The position numbers were made by a program, and so were the translations under genes. A stretch of 64,000 nt of DNA from assembly GCA_036926305.1 (NCBI GenBank), contig JAXCHB010000006.1, forward strand, positions 3,348,001 through 3,412,000, written 5' to 3'. Below the pieces are notes generated by a model. That model saw only the letters and a program-made list of their open reading frames with translations, searched no databases and was not told the DNA's origin. Shown piece after piece: positions 48,585 through 60,050 of this stretch (its first letter is position 1; every line of letters starts with the position of its first letter). The stretch comes from Uropetala carovei (taxonomy: Eukaryota > Arthropoda > Insecta > Odonata > Petaluridae).

Positions 48585-50106
48585 ATGATCCGGCTACGAG
48601 AACTGTTTCTGGTGATAATTTGCGTCATTTGTGCTAAGACCGATTTGCAAGGTGTGTACATTAATAATGTCCTTATATATATATACTGTTGCTATAGATA
48701 TTTATAGGATATTTTTTACTACTATCGTTCTTATAATTACCGACGAGTTTTAAAGAGCATCTAATACCATTAAAATAAGTTAAATACTTTTAAAATCATA
48801 AGACTGGCCAAATTTTATCTCCACTTTGACTACTTATAAGACGATCATTTGTTTATGGAGGTGTTCAAAAGAAGCGATTTTAGGGAAGAAAACCTTCCCA
48901 TATTTTATTTCGTCGTGACATTTCTGGTTTGACGAAGTAAGACAGGAGAAGCTTACCTGTCATTTTCGATGCTTGAACAAAAAAAATGTGACGCAACGCT
49001 TTTTTTGGGGAATATTTGATCAATTTACCTTTTATTTGTATTCTTCTTCGTTGTTGTCAACAGAAACTGTTATGGAGACAGTAAGATTTTTTCTGAAAAT
49101 GTATATTTTTATTACTTAATAATACGTCAGAGTTTTTAGAAAATTATGTGATTTTTCTAGTCATAAATAAATGCATGAAATCTATCTGAAATTTAGATCT
49201 TGCGATTGTTAAATTATTGATTTCTCGATGCACTAAACTGACAACAACATTTTGCTTAACCTTCTACTTTACGGCAACATGAGTAACCTGTATTATTTGG
49301 CATGTATCTCGCTGTTCAACGTCAATGCAGAACATAATTTGGGTTTCCGCTTTTTCTTTGCAGAGATGAAGCATCCTTTAGGATATCTCATCGCAAAAGT
49401 TCCTCAAACAGCAGACAAACACATGATCTACCAATACCTTGAAGATATTGGTGGACCCGGACCGGTTTCTGCCTTGCATGGTGCAGATGGTCCATTATCC
49501 GCCCATCCTCAAATTAGAGGAAATTTCCAGCATATTGCTGGGGCCAGAAATGTATCCGGGGGCCCAGGGGGTTTATCCGGCTCGAACGCGAACGCCAAAA
49601 CGATGACCGGCGGTCCAGGAGACATTTCCAGGTCCGATGCTGGGGCCAGAACAGTATCCGAGGGCCCAGGGGGTTTATCCGGCTCGAACGCGAACGCCAA
49701 AACGATGACCGGCGGTCCAGGAGACATTTCCAGGTCCGATGCTGGGGCCAGAACAGTATCCGAGGGCCCAGGGGGTTTATCCGGCTCGAACGCGAACGCC
49801 AAAACGATGACCGGCGGTCCAGGAGACATTTCCAGGTCCGATGCTGGGGCCAGAACAGTATCCGGGGGCCCAGGGGGTTTATCCGGCTCGAACGCGGACG
49901 CAAAAACGATGACCGGCGGTCCAGGAGGTTTTAGTGTAAGCAGCGCTAACGCCAGCACCATAAATATACCCAACACGAACGGCACTTCTGGGAATTTTTA
50001 TGAATTCCTAGCACAATTCCCAAACTTTTGGGGAATGCTTGGCCGAAGCTTTGGAAATCCCTACGAAGGCTCGCAGAATCTTACTTCTGCCAGCAGAAAC
50101 GGGTAG
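48585..50106 (+). CDS. Modular Gly/Ser/Ala-rich secreted protein, copy 1
   Basis: Two exons: 48585-48651 (22 codons plus one base, donor AAG|GTGTGTA) and 49364-50106 (acceptor ctttttctttgcag). Joined they give 269 residues. Residues 1-17 (MIRLRELFLVIICVICA) are a signal peptide. Then comes a polar segment (MKHPLGYLIAKVP), a GGPGPVSALHG transition, eight 17-residue modules at 49558-49965, and a C-terminal part with FYEFLAQFPNFWGMLG. The modules alternate GGPGGLSGSNANAKTMT and GGPGDISRSDAGARTVS. The mature protein has no cysteine and four N-glycosylation sequons (NVS, NAS, NGT, NLT). Secretion is well supported; role is not. GPG-rich modular secreted proteins include silks, cements, cuticle and egg-case proteins, and glycine-rich immune peptides. 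A 17-nt mini-exon at 49064-49080 could be included as an alternative. Start chosen because it gives the signal peptide; the continuous open frame upstream of 49364 is intron. Confidence 0.8.
49064..49080 (+). other. Possible 17-nt alternative mini-exon, copy 1
   Basis: Flanked by a good acceptor (cttcttcgttgttgtcaacag) and donor (gtaagattt). It would add ETVMET, but because it shifts phase from 1 to 0, the next exon would have to use the second AG of gcagag at 49365 to reach ATGAAG; with the first AG the frame hits TGA at once. Without it, the normal joint is in frame, so the default model omits it. Confidence 0.3.
49558..49965 (+). repeat. Eight 51-bp coding modules, copy 1
   Basis: Eight in-frame 51-bp modules; pairs form a 102-bp higher-order unit that is almost identical at DNA level three times (from about 49609 to 49863). 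Degenerate modules at each end (GARNVS before, GGPGGFSVSSANASTIN last) suggest growth from the middle by slippage or unequal exchange. Confidence 0.9.
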
Positions 50107-50301
50107 TGATAATAAGGCACTGATTCTTCTAGCGTCGGAGGTGCTTAGAAAATGTAACCTCTCTTCTAAGCCTTCCTATCTTTTGTTTTTAAATGATTAT
50201 GTATGTTGAAAAAATACATTATACGCTAATTAGAAAGGTATTTCCCTTATGGTAATATCCACAACATATGTAATATTGTAGTCACAATGTAGAGAGAAAA
50301 A

Positions 50302-50307
50302 AATAAA
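50302..50307 (+). terminator. Poly(A) signal, copy 1
   Basis: AATAAA about 195 bp after the stop codon, following aaaaa; the first good signal downstream of the gene. Confidence 0.55.
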
Positions 50308-50309
50308 AT

Positions 50310-51764
50310 GATTCTATAAAACCATGTTTACGCATTTCAATTTATCCTAGTAATCTTCCTCGTGTATTTTTTAATGGAGAAAGGCGTAAATCAATCGTTC
50401 AATTCGTTATCTAGTAATTATTTCGACAATATCTTCTGAAGAATGTGGTCCCGTATGCATTTGTAGAAATAAGCTGTTTTAAATCTGATGCATTAATTTA
50501 TTTGACTATTTTCTATAATTTGTGACCAATAATTAGATAGATGACTGACTAAAAATTACCATACTTTTCTAATGTTACCGGGGGCGTCAAACCTCATATC
50601 TTACAATTAAACAAACGTCATTTAAAACGCCATATAAAACATTTAAGTTATGTAGTATTTCGCCGTAACAGTTGTCGGTGCATGTATTCTTCAAGCGCTT
50701 AAAGAATACCTCGATGAACCAGGACATACGCTGTCTTCAATGCAATTAGAGTCATGTGGGGGACCATATGTATAAGATGTGATTGCAAGTGTTCTCCCTG
50801 AATATTTTCAATTTTCCTCGAAATAAAGGCACATATCCGTAATTTCTAATCTCTCTTGCCGTCGGCTCGCGCCCATGTTTTCTTATTTCAAGTTTCGTGA
50901 CTCGGGTAATAACAATAATCTTCAACAAGAAAAATTGCCTGTGTTCCACCATAATTTATTGAACATTTACGGAATGTTGCGAGTTAGAATTATGGCGTCA
51001 TCATCCGTGTCTTTTGTTAAGCATCCGCATAATAAATTCGCGAAATATAAACGAATTCATTATATTTTTTCCTTTATAATAATAGAGGCTTAAGGCATTA
51101 CTGTTTTCACAATTTTGTTAAACAGAATTTTAATTATATCTATCGTTAATTTCGTTCAATAATTAAAAAGCACTTTAAAACTTCTCGATTAACTTATATT
51201 TTCACGTTTCGATGTTTCTTGTTATATGATTATGACTTTTTCATATGTTTGCATCGTAATTTAAATAACTGTATTATAATATAGCCGAGTGATTATCATT
51301 AAAATCACCCAATTCGTGCTATTATAATATACCAGCGTAATTGCCCATCAAATATGATGGGTAGGCGTGAATTAAGTATTACGTTAAAATAAAAATTAAT
51401 GACACCAACTTTTATGTGCACCGAAACGTAAAAAATTAATATAAAATCCACATAACCGAATGTTCCAGAAAGCAATAATAGTCATGGACATATAAAATGA
51501 AGTTTTAACAAGATTTTAACACAATTTCTGTACTTTTCTTATGCATTAGAATCGAGTCACCAATAAACTTGAACAATTGCAGTTACCACGGCGATGAATT
51601 GAATAAATGCGTAAAAATCACGAAAAAATAGACATTAATCCTAATTGTCTGCTTTTTTCGAATGAGATTTGAATTTCTACGACAGAGAAATTCATGTCAA
51701 TTGTTATCTCGGCCTAACTGTGTCCCGCGTCGATATCTCATTTTCAAGATATTCTAAAATGCTA
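50310..51764. other. AT-rich spacer of tandem unit 1
   Basis: Between the gene and the R1 fragment. Short open frames on both strands (for example around 50750-51090) have no recognisable motif. It is copied at 55542-56996. Confidence 0.5.
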
Positions 51765-51987
51765 AAGAAAAAATCTGATGTGGCCAACACATGACTTACT
51801 CCATATTTGGGGTATAGATATTTATATTATTATGAATAGCATATGAGGCAAAATTATTATTTCGCATCGTAAAAGAATACAGTCGTCCTTATTGCCGTAA
51901 ATGACGTATATTTTGAATGTTCACAGAATTCACTGCTACACGGTGCTGGCGCTGTATACTGGTATTAAGAAAAAGCAAATTATCACC
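51765..51987 (+). repeat. Truncated R1 repeat at end of unit 1
   Basis: Matches 35851-36060 (aatctgatgtggccaaca ... gtattaagaaaaagc) and stops at tatcacc, exactly at the tandem junction. The full R1 continues with ccgaaatggttctacg. Confidence 0.85.
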
Positions 51988-53397
51988 GAACGAGGGGCTG
52001 TGAGTTAGCAGCTGACGCAATCCCCCCTCCCCCCTCCTCCTCCCGCCCAAAAATTAGGTGGCAAAACATGAACGGCTATTAAATTACAAAATGACAAAAA
52101 ATTCGCGGATGAGATTCGGCACGTGGGAATGTGTACATTTTCTATCGAATCAAAGTTGCGAGTGGAACTGTGCCTTACTAAGAAAATCCAGTAGAACTAT
52201 TTATTTATTTTGATATTGCTGACAATGACGATTTTGGAAGTTGACGTTATTCCCAGTAAATCTTTTAAGATGACGTTAAATGTTTGCGATACAGTAAAAT
52301 TACATTGAAACCATAAATTCTTACTGGGATCGCTGACCTACGCCCAAGAGCTTCAGTTTCGAATACATCCGCCGAAAAACGCCTCCTGCAAATCAGAACT
52401 TCATTCGCCACTCCCTTACACTCATTCCGCTCCGGCCTTCAAAACCAGTTGTTCTCAAACTCCTCTTGTCTGGCGCCTCCTTGATGTGAATAAAAAATGT
52501 CGAGGCCCCCAACTTATAAAATTGACTTAAAATGCGATTTAGCAGTTCGAAGAATAATTACTAAAGTACTGCTTTAATTTAATAGAAAATTGTTTATTTA
52601 TAATTAAATTGTCCTTCTTGTTGTCATTGCAACAAAATACTCTCGTCCGTCTGTCGTGGGTGTTCCCCCAACTACTTTAGCATGTTGATTGAAAAGCAGT
52701 ACCATATTTACAACAAGATCTCATTTCCACATACTGTATCATTTAATTAATTGAGCTTATTTTATCAGCTTACTGTTTATTTAGGATTAAAATTAATTTA
52801 GCATCTTTATTACTTTCGGCGGCCCCATGGAAAAATCTTCACGGCTCCCTGGGGGACCGCGGTTAACAATTTGAGAAGCACTTCTAAACCTCATTATTCT
52901 CGTCCATTCCCATCCTCATCACTCTGTCCCAAAAGTTTACCACCCCTCTCACCATCTTTCAGTCCCCCTCCCTCTCCACCCCTTCCCCATTCCTCTCCAA
53001 TTTACATTCACTCCCTCTCTCCCCCACACCCCTCATCCATTCCAACTTTCCCTCTAGCCAAACAAATCAAACTAACATGTCTCTTTCTTTTACCAAAACC
53101 ACAAAATGCTAAAACTCCAGCATAATATATTAACAGTTTTCGTTTTATGCAGGTCTAAAGTGTCAGCTTCGGAGAAGAATATTGGGATTTTTTCGTCCTA
53201 GCGAATTTCCAGGAAATTTCTCCGCCTCCCTGAATCACCCGTACTTGACACCTGCGAATTACGTCATTTCTCGTCTCCGAGCTGATATCTATAACAGCGG
53301 CGAAATTGTGTAGAACAATTTCCACACGGATTACCCAGAAAAGAAATATTGTTGAAATTCTATTTATGTTTTCAAATGTGAGGTAGCGCTTCGCAGA

Positions 53398-53666
53398 AGT
53401 GATAACGTTGACAATGGCAATTGCTCCGCACGTGTCTGGTTTGGTGGCGGAATTAACCTCGCCGCTGTTTATGTTCTTAAAATGTGACATACCCTTTCCC
53501 AAAAGTGATAACATTGGTATTGCTTATACGCGTGCATCGCCATCACCATAATTCTTCGAAACGGGTAAAACGGATAAGGGATACCGTGAATCAGGATTTT
53601 ATCTTCTGACACGTGTAGGCAACCTTGGTGAACGTGATAACTTTCGCAATCCAGGCACTATATATG
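53398..53666 (+). promoter_or_regulatory. GATA-type array and TATA box, copy 2
   Basis: Same three gtgataac motifs and ctatatatg as in unit 1, at +5,232, with no visible change, so both gene copies should be equally promoted. Confidence 0.45.
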
Positions 53667-53816
53667 TTCGCTACCACCACGTTTCTAGAATTATTCGAGG
53701 GAACGTCGCTGAGGTGAGCGTTAGCCTGTTTTGAGCCCCAGAAAAGAGCGATAGCCTGTTTTGAGCCCCAGAAAAGGGCGTTTTCTTTTGTTTTATTTCT
53801 TCAGCACATTTGAAGA

Positions 53817-55338
53817 ATGATCCGGCTACGAGAACTGTTTCTGGTGATAATTTGCGTCATTTGTGCTAAGACCGATTTGCAAGGTGTGTACATTAATAAT
53901 GTCCTTATATATATATACTGTTGCTATAGATATTTATAGGATATTTTTTACTACTATCGTTCTTATAATTACCGACGAGTTTTAAAGAGCATCTAATACC
54001 ATTAAAATAAGTTAAATACTTTTAAAATCATAAGACTGGCCAAATTTTATCTCCACTTTGACTACTTATAAGACGATCATTTGTTTATGGAGGTGTTCAA
54101 AAGAAGCGATTTTAGGGAAGAAAACCTTCCCATATTTTATTTCGTCGTGACATTTCTGGTTTGACGAAGTAAGACAGGAGAAGCTTACCTGTCATTTTCG
54201 ATGCTTGAACAAAAAAAATGTGACGCAACGCTTTTTTTGGGGAATATTTGATCAATTTACCTTTTATTTGTATTCTTCTTCGTTGTTGTCAACAGAAACT
54301 GTTATGGAGACAGTAAGATTTTTTCTGAAAATGTATATTTTTATTACTTAATAATACGTCAGAGTTTTTAGAAAATTATGTGATTTTTCTAGTCATAAAT
54401 AAATGCATGAAATCTATCTGAAATTTAGATCTTGCGATTGTTAAATTATTGATTTCTCGATGCACTAAACTGACAACAACATTTTGCTTAACCTTCTACT
54501 TTACGGCAACATGAGTAACCTGTATTATTTGGCATGTATCTCGCTGTTCAACGTCAATGCAGAACATAATTTGGGTTTCCGCTTTTTCTTTGCAGAGATG
54601 AAGCATCCTTTAGGATATCTCATCGCAAAAGTTCCTCAAACAGCAGACAAACACATGATCTACCAATACCTTGAAGATATTGGTGGACCCGGACCGGTTT
54701 CTGCCTTGCATGGTGCAGATGGTCCATTATCCGCCCATCCTCAAATTAGAGGAAATTTCCAGCATATTGCTGGGGCCAGAAATGTATCCGGGGGCCCAGG
54801 GGGTTTATCCGGCTCGAACGCGAACGCCAAAACGATGACCGGCGGTCCAGGAGACATTTCCAGGTCCGATGCTGGGGCCAGAACAGTATCCGAGGGCCCA
54901 GGGGGTTTATCCGGCTCGAACGCGAACGCCAAAACGATGACCGGCGGTCCAGGAGACATTTCCAGGTCCGATGCTGGGGCCAGAACAGTATCCGAGGGCC
55001 CAGGGGGTTTATCCGGCTCGAACGCGAACGCCAAAACGATGACCGGCGGTCCAGGAGACATTTCCAGGTCCGATGCTGGGGCCAGAACAGTATCCGGGGG
55101 CCCAGGGGGTTTATCCGGCTCGAACGCGGACGCAAAAACGATGACCGGCGGTCCAGGAGGTTTTAGTGTAAGCAGCGCTAACGCCAGCACCATAAATATA
55201 CCCAACACGAACGGCACTTCTGGGAATTTTTATGAATTCCTAGCACAATTCCCAAACTTTTGGGGAATGCTTGGCCGAAGCTTTGGAAATCCCTACGAAG
55301 GCTCGCAGAATCTTACTTCTGCCAGCAGAAACGGGTAG
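53817..55338 (+). CDS. Modular Gly/Ser/Ala-rich secreted protein, copy 2
   Basis: Exons 53817-53883 and 54596-55338, the same splice sites, and a predicted 269-residue protein identical to copy 1, including signal peptide, eight 17-residue modules (54790-55197) and the aromatic C-terminal segment. The optional mini-exon is at 54296-54312 and the poly(A) signal at 55534-55539. Introns also look identical, so the duplication is very young, or gene conversion keeps the copies equal, or one unit is an assembly artefact. Module number did not change between copies despite its slippage-prone structure. Function unknown, as for copy 1. Confidence 0.8.
54790..55197 (+). repeat. Eight 51-bp coding modules, copy 2
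   Basis: Same number and order of modules as in copy 1. Confidence 0.9.
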
Positions 55339-55541
55339 TGATAATAAGGCACTGATTCTTCTAGCGTCGGAGGTGCTTAGAAAATGTAACCTCTCTTCTA
55401 AGCCTTCCTATCTTTTGTTTTTAAATGATTATGTATGTTGAAAAAATACATTATACGCTAATTAGAAAGGTATTTCCCTTATGGTAATATCCACAACATA
55501 TGTAATATTGTAGTCACAATGTAGAGAGAAAAAAATAAAAT

Positions 55542-57219
55542 GATTCTATAAAACCATGTTTACGCATTTCAATTTATCCTAGTAATCTTCCTCGTGTATT
55601 TTTTAATGGAGAAAGGCGTAAATCAATCGTTCAATTCGTTATCTAGTAATTATTTCGACAATATCTTCTGAAGAATGTGGTCCCGTATGCATTTGTAGAA
55701 ATAAGCTGTTTTAAATCTGATGCATTAATTTATTTGACTATTTTCTATAATTTGTGACCAATAATTAGATAGATGACTGACTAAAAATTACCATACTTTT
55801 CTAATGTTACCGGGGGCGTCAAACCTCATATCTTACAATTAAACAAACGTCATTTAAAACGCCATATAAAACATTTAAGTTATGTAGTATTTCGCCGTAA
55901 CAGTTGTCGGTGCATGTATTCTTCAAGCGCTTAAAGAATACCTCGATGAACCAGGACATACGCTGTCTTCAATGCAATTAGAGTCATGTGGGGGACCATA
56001 TGTATAAGATGTGATTGCAAGTGTTCTCCCTGAATATTTTCAATTTTCCTCGAAATAAAGGCACATATCCGTAATTTCTAATCTCTCTTGCCGTCGGCTC
56101 GCGCCCATGTTTTCTTATTTCAAGTTTCGTGACTCGGGTAATAACAATAATCTTCAACAAGAAAAATTGCCTGTGTTCCACCATAATTTATTGAACATTT
56201 ACGGAATGTTGCGAGTTAGAATTATGGCGTCATCATCCGTGTCTTTTGTTAAGCATCCGCATAATAAATTCGCGAAATATAAACGAATTCATTATATTTT
56301 TTCCTTTATAATAATAGAGGCTTAAGGCATTACTGTTTTCACAATTTTGTTAAACAGAATTTTAATTATATCTATCGTTAATTTCGTTCAATAATTAAAA
56401 AGCACTTTAAAACTTCTCGATTAACTTATATTTTCACGTTTCGATGTTTCTTGTTATATGATTATGACTTTTTCATATGTTTGCATCGTAATTTAAATAA
56501 CTGTATTATAATATAGCCGAGTGATTATCATTAAAATCACCCAATTCGTGCTATTATAATATACCAGCGTAATTGCCCATCAAATATGATGGGTAGGCGT
56601 GAATTAAGTATTACGTTAAAATAAAAATTAATGACACCAACTTTTATGTGCACCGAAACGTAAAAAATTAATATAAAATCCACATAACCGAATGTTCCAG
56701 AAAGCAATAATAGTCATGGACATATAAAATGAAGTTTTAACAAGATTTTAACACAATTTCTGTACTTTTCTTATGCATTAGAATCGAGTCACCAATAAAC
56801 TTGAACAATTGCAGTTACCACGGCGATGAATTGAATAAATGCGTAAAAATCACGAAAAAATAGACATTAATCCTAATTGTCTGCTTTTTTCGAATGAGAT
56901 TTGAATTTCTACGACAGAGAAATTCATGTCAATTGTTATCTCGGCCTAACTGTGTCCCGCGTCGATATCTCATTTTCAAGATATTCTAAAATGCTAAAGA
57001 AAAAATCTGATGTGGCCAACACATGACTTACTCCATATTTGGGGTATAGATATTTATATTATTATGAATAGCATATGAGGCAAAATTATTATTTCGTATC
57101 GTAAAAGAATACAGTCGTCCTTATTGCCGTAAATGACGTATATTTTGAATGTTCACAGAATTCACTGCTACACGGTGCTGGCGCTGTATACTGGTATTAA
57201 GAAAAAGCAAATTATCACC
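55542..57219. other. Spacer and R1 fragment of unit 2
   Basis: Same content as 50310-51987: AT-rich DNA, no supported gene, then truncated R1 at 56997-57219. Confidence 0.5.
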
Positions 57220-58904
57220 GAACGAGGGGCTGTGAGTTAGCAGCTGACGCAATCCCCCCTCCCCCCTCCTCCTCCCGCCCAAAAATTAGGAGGCAAAACA
57301 TGAACGGCCCTTCTTTATTTGGCTATTAAATTACAAAATGACAAAAAATTCGCGGATGAGATTCGGCACGTGGGAATGTGTACATTTTCTATCGAATCAA
57401 AGTTGCGAGTGGAACTGTGCCTTACTAAGAAAATCCAGTAGAACTATTTATTTATTTTGATATTGCTGACAATGACGATTTTGGAAGTTGACGTTATTCC
57501 CAGTAAATCTTTTAAGATGACATTAAATGTTTGCGATACAGTAAAATTACATTGAAACCATAAATTCTTACTGGGATCGCTGACCTACGCCCAAGAGCTT
57601 CAGTTTCGAATACATCCGCCGAAAAACGCCTCCTGCAAATCAGAACTTCATTCGCCACTCCCTTACACTCATTCCGCTCCGGCCTTCAAAACCAGTTGTT
57701 CTCAAACTCCTCTTGTCTGGCGCCTCCTTGATGTGAATAAAAAATGTCGAGGCCCCCAACTTATAAAATTGACTTAAAATGCGATTTAGCAGTTCGAAGA
57801 ATAATTACTAAAGTACTGCTTTAATTTAATAGAAAATTGTTTATTTATAATTAAATTGTCCTTCTTGTTGTCATTGCAACAAAATACTCTCGTCCGTCTG
57901 TCGTGGGTGTTCCCCCAACTACTTTAGCATGTTGATTGAAAAGCAGTACCATATTTACAACAAGATCTCATTTCCACATACTGTATCATTTAATTAATTG
58001 AGCTTATTTTATCAGCTTACTGTTTATTTAGGATTAAAATTAATTTAGCATCTTTATTACTTTCGGCGGCCCCATGGAAAAATCTTCACGGCTCCCTGGG
58101 GGACCGCGGTTAACAATTTGAGAAGCACTTCTAAACCTCATTATTCTCGTCCATTCCCATCCTCATCACTCTGTCCCAAAAGTTTACCACCCCTCTCACC
58201 ATCTTTCAGTCCCCCTCCCTCTCCACCCCTTCCCCATTCCTCTCCAATTTACATTCACTCCCTCTCTCCCCCACACCCCTCATCCATTCCAACTTTCCCT
58301 CTAGCCAAACAAATCAAACTAACATGTCTCTTTCTTTTACCAAAACCACAAAATGCTAAAACTCCAGCATAATATATTAACAGTTTTCGTTTTATGCAGG
58401 TCTAAAGTGTCAGCTTCGGAGAAGAATATTGGGATTTTTTCGTCCTAGCGAATTTCCAGGAAATTTCTCCGCCTCCCTGAATCACCCGTACTTGACACCT
58501 GCGAATTACGTCATTTCTCGTCTCCGAGCTGATATCTATAACAGCGGCGAAATTGTGTAGAACAATTTCCACACGGATTACCCAGAAAAGAAATATTGTT
58601 GAAATTCTATTTATGTTTTCAAATGTGAGGTAGCGCTTCGCAGAAGTGATAACGTTGACAATGGCAATTGCTCCGCACGTGTCTGGTTTGGTGGCGGAAT
58701 AAACCTCGCCGCTTGTTATTTCAATGCCGGGTTACTTAAATGATAACCGTAATCTATGCATGCGGAAATAAACTGCGTGACATTTAAAAATTTTTTATCC
58801 CTTAAATTGCATTGTGTGGAAAACATGGCTGTTTATGTTCTTAAAATGTGACATACCCTTTCGCAAAAGTGATAACATTGACAATGCTTATACGCGTGTA
58901 TCGC
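57220..58904 (+). repeat. Tandem unit 3, truncated, gene lost
   Basis: Follows the first ~1.55 kb of units 1 and 2 (MITE at 57693-58129 and the first GATA motif), but with a 15-bp extra block near 57310 and a 117-bp extra block at 58714-58830, both bounded by short matching bases (ggc and gct). Homology ends near 58904, before the TATA box, so no gene follows. The extra blocks suggest units 1 and 2 share deletions, or that unit 3 gained insertions. Confidence 0.85.
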
Positions 58905-59423
58905 TTTCTGGTGGAATGAAAATTCTGGGAAATGAAATCACCGACATTGTTCTTTCTGGTTCGGCTTTGTCTGACAGATTCGGCCATCCACTGAAGGGAG
59001 GCCGGATACGACTCTCAATGTGGAGGGCCCCACGATATCAATTAATATTGATAGTAGTAACGGTCGATTAATGGAGACCCAGTTTAATATAATAACTTTT
59101 ACCGAGTGTTTTTTATTGAATATTAGTTTAGTTAGTCATTTTTAGTAAAATATTTTGCAAAATGTACACTCGACACTTAAATAATTTAAATCTCGAATCT
59201 TCCGTGGCCCCATTATTCGCGGGCCAAGATGCCTCACATCTGCCGCACACGCGCTTTCACTGGCCCCGTATGGGGAATTAAGTTGCGTGACATTTGCGAA
59301 ATTGTTTTCAAAGGTTAGAGGTTTGTTCTTTTCCTATTCTTTCTTATTCTCGTTGGCCTAATCCTTTCCCGTGCTAACTACTTGGTGGACTCTAGATCCA
59401 CCATTAATAGGACAATTTTATAA
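58905..59423. other. Right flank of the tandem array
   Basis: Unrelated to units 1 and 2 apart from the phrase gcgtgacattt, also found in the 117-bp block of unit 3. No gene supported. Confidence 0.45.
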
Positions 59424-59530
59424 TGCGAAGGGTACGTGCGGAAGACCCGGGTTCTATTCTCGGTCATGGCAGAATTTTTTCCCGTTTCCAAATTATTCCC
59501 CACTTTCCAGCTTATGTCTGTCTATATAGG
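59424..59530 (+). repeat. tRNA-derived SINE, third copy
   Basis: Contains gggttctattctcggtcatg (B-box region) then cagaattttttcccgtttcc and ccactttccagcttatg, matching the tail of the SINE at 7859-7990. The 5' half is degraded. Confidence 0.55.
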
Positions 59531-59644
59531 ATTACATGGTCAATTTATTTCGTCAATTATGGATGTGATTGCTCGCTCAGAGTTAGTGAATTACGGCAGT
59601 ATTCCCGTGAATATGATATCGCTCGAGGGAAAGCTTCGTCACCC

Positions 59645-60042
59645 CTCATAAGGAAAAATTATTATTTCGTATGGTAAAAGTATACAGTCCTCCTTATTGC
59701 CGTAAATTACGTAAATTTTGAATATGTTCACATAATCCACCGCTACACGGTGGTGGTGCTGTATACTACAAATTAAGAGAAGGGAAAATATCTCCGAAAT
59801 GGATGGTTCTACGAAAATTTGTTTCAAACAAAACTTGGAAGAAATATTATTCTCTACAACTTTAATCCTCAAGAAGATTACCAATAACGATGTTTTTAAG
59901 GAGAAAACCGAAAAACCGGTTATTTATAAATAACACCTAAACAATATCTACAATAGAAAATTGTTTCAAATGAAAGTTGTAGGAAATAACATTCTCTATA
60001 ACATTGGTATAGAATTGCATATACAATAATGATGTTTTAACG
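59645..60042 (+). repeat. R1 repeat, fourth copy, truncated
   Basis: Carries ttatttcgtatggtaaaag through tggttctacgaaaattt and stops at gttttaacgaag, just before a Tigger-type coding fragment. Confidence 0.7.
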
Positions 60043-60050
60043 AAGAAGTA

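Larger units (their letters stand above)
46756..51987 (+). repeat. Tandem unit 1 (5,232 bp)
   Basis: First of two near-identical head-to-tail units. Starts gaacgaggggctgtgag, contains a hAT-like MITE, the promoter and gene for the modular secreted protein, about 1.4 kb of AT-rich DNA and a truncated copy of repeat R1 (51765-51987). Differences from unit 2 are a handful of substitutions near the start (for example ttaggcac versus ttcggcac) and a few around 47800; the gene regions look identical. Confidence 0.95.
51988..57219 (+). repeat. Tandem unit 2 (5,232 bp)
   Basis: Head-to-tail copy of unit 1 at a constant offset of 5,232 bp, with the same MITE (52446-52882), GATA array (53398-53645), TATA box (53657), gene, spacer and R1 fragment (56997-57219). 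Where units 1 and 2 differ near their starts, unit 2 usually agrees with unit 3. Confidence 0.95.

Noticed and set aside
49558..49965. CRISPR-like array
   Set aside because: The 51/102-bp repeats are in frame and coding, with no spacers, in a eukaryotic genome.
49509..49985. Proline-rich open frames on the minus strand across the modular gene (also at 54741-55217)
   Set aside because: They mirror the glycine-rich coding repeat on the plus strand, have no signal or promoter, and exist only because the repeat is stop-free in several frames.
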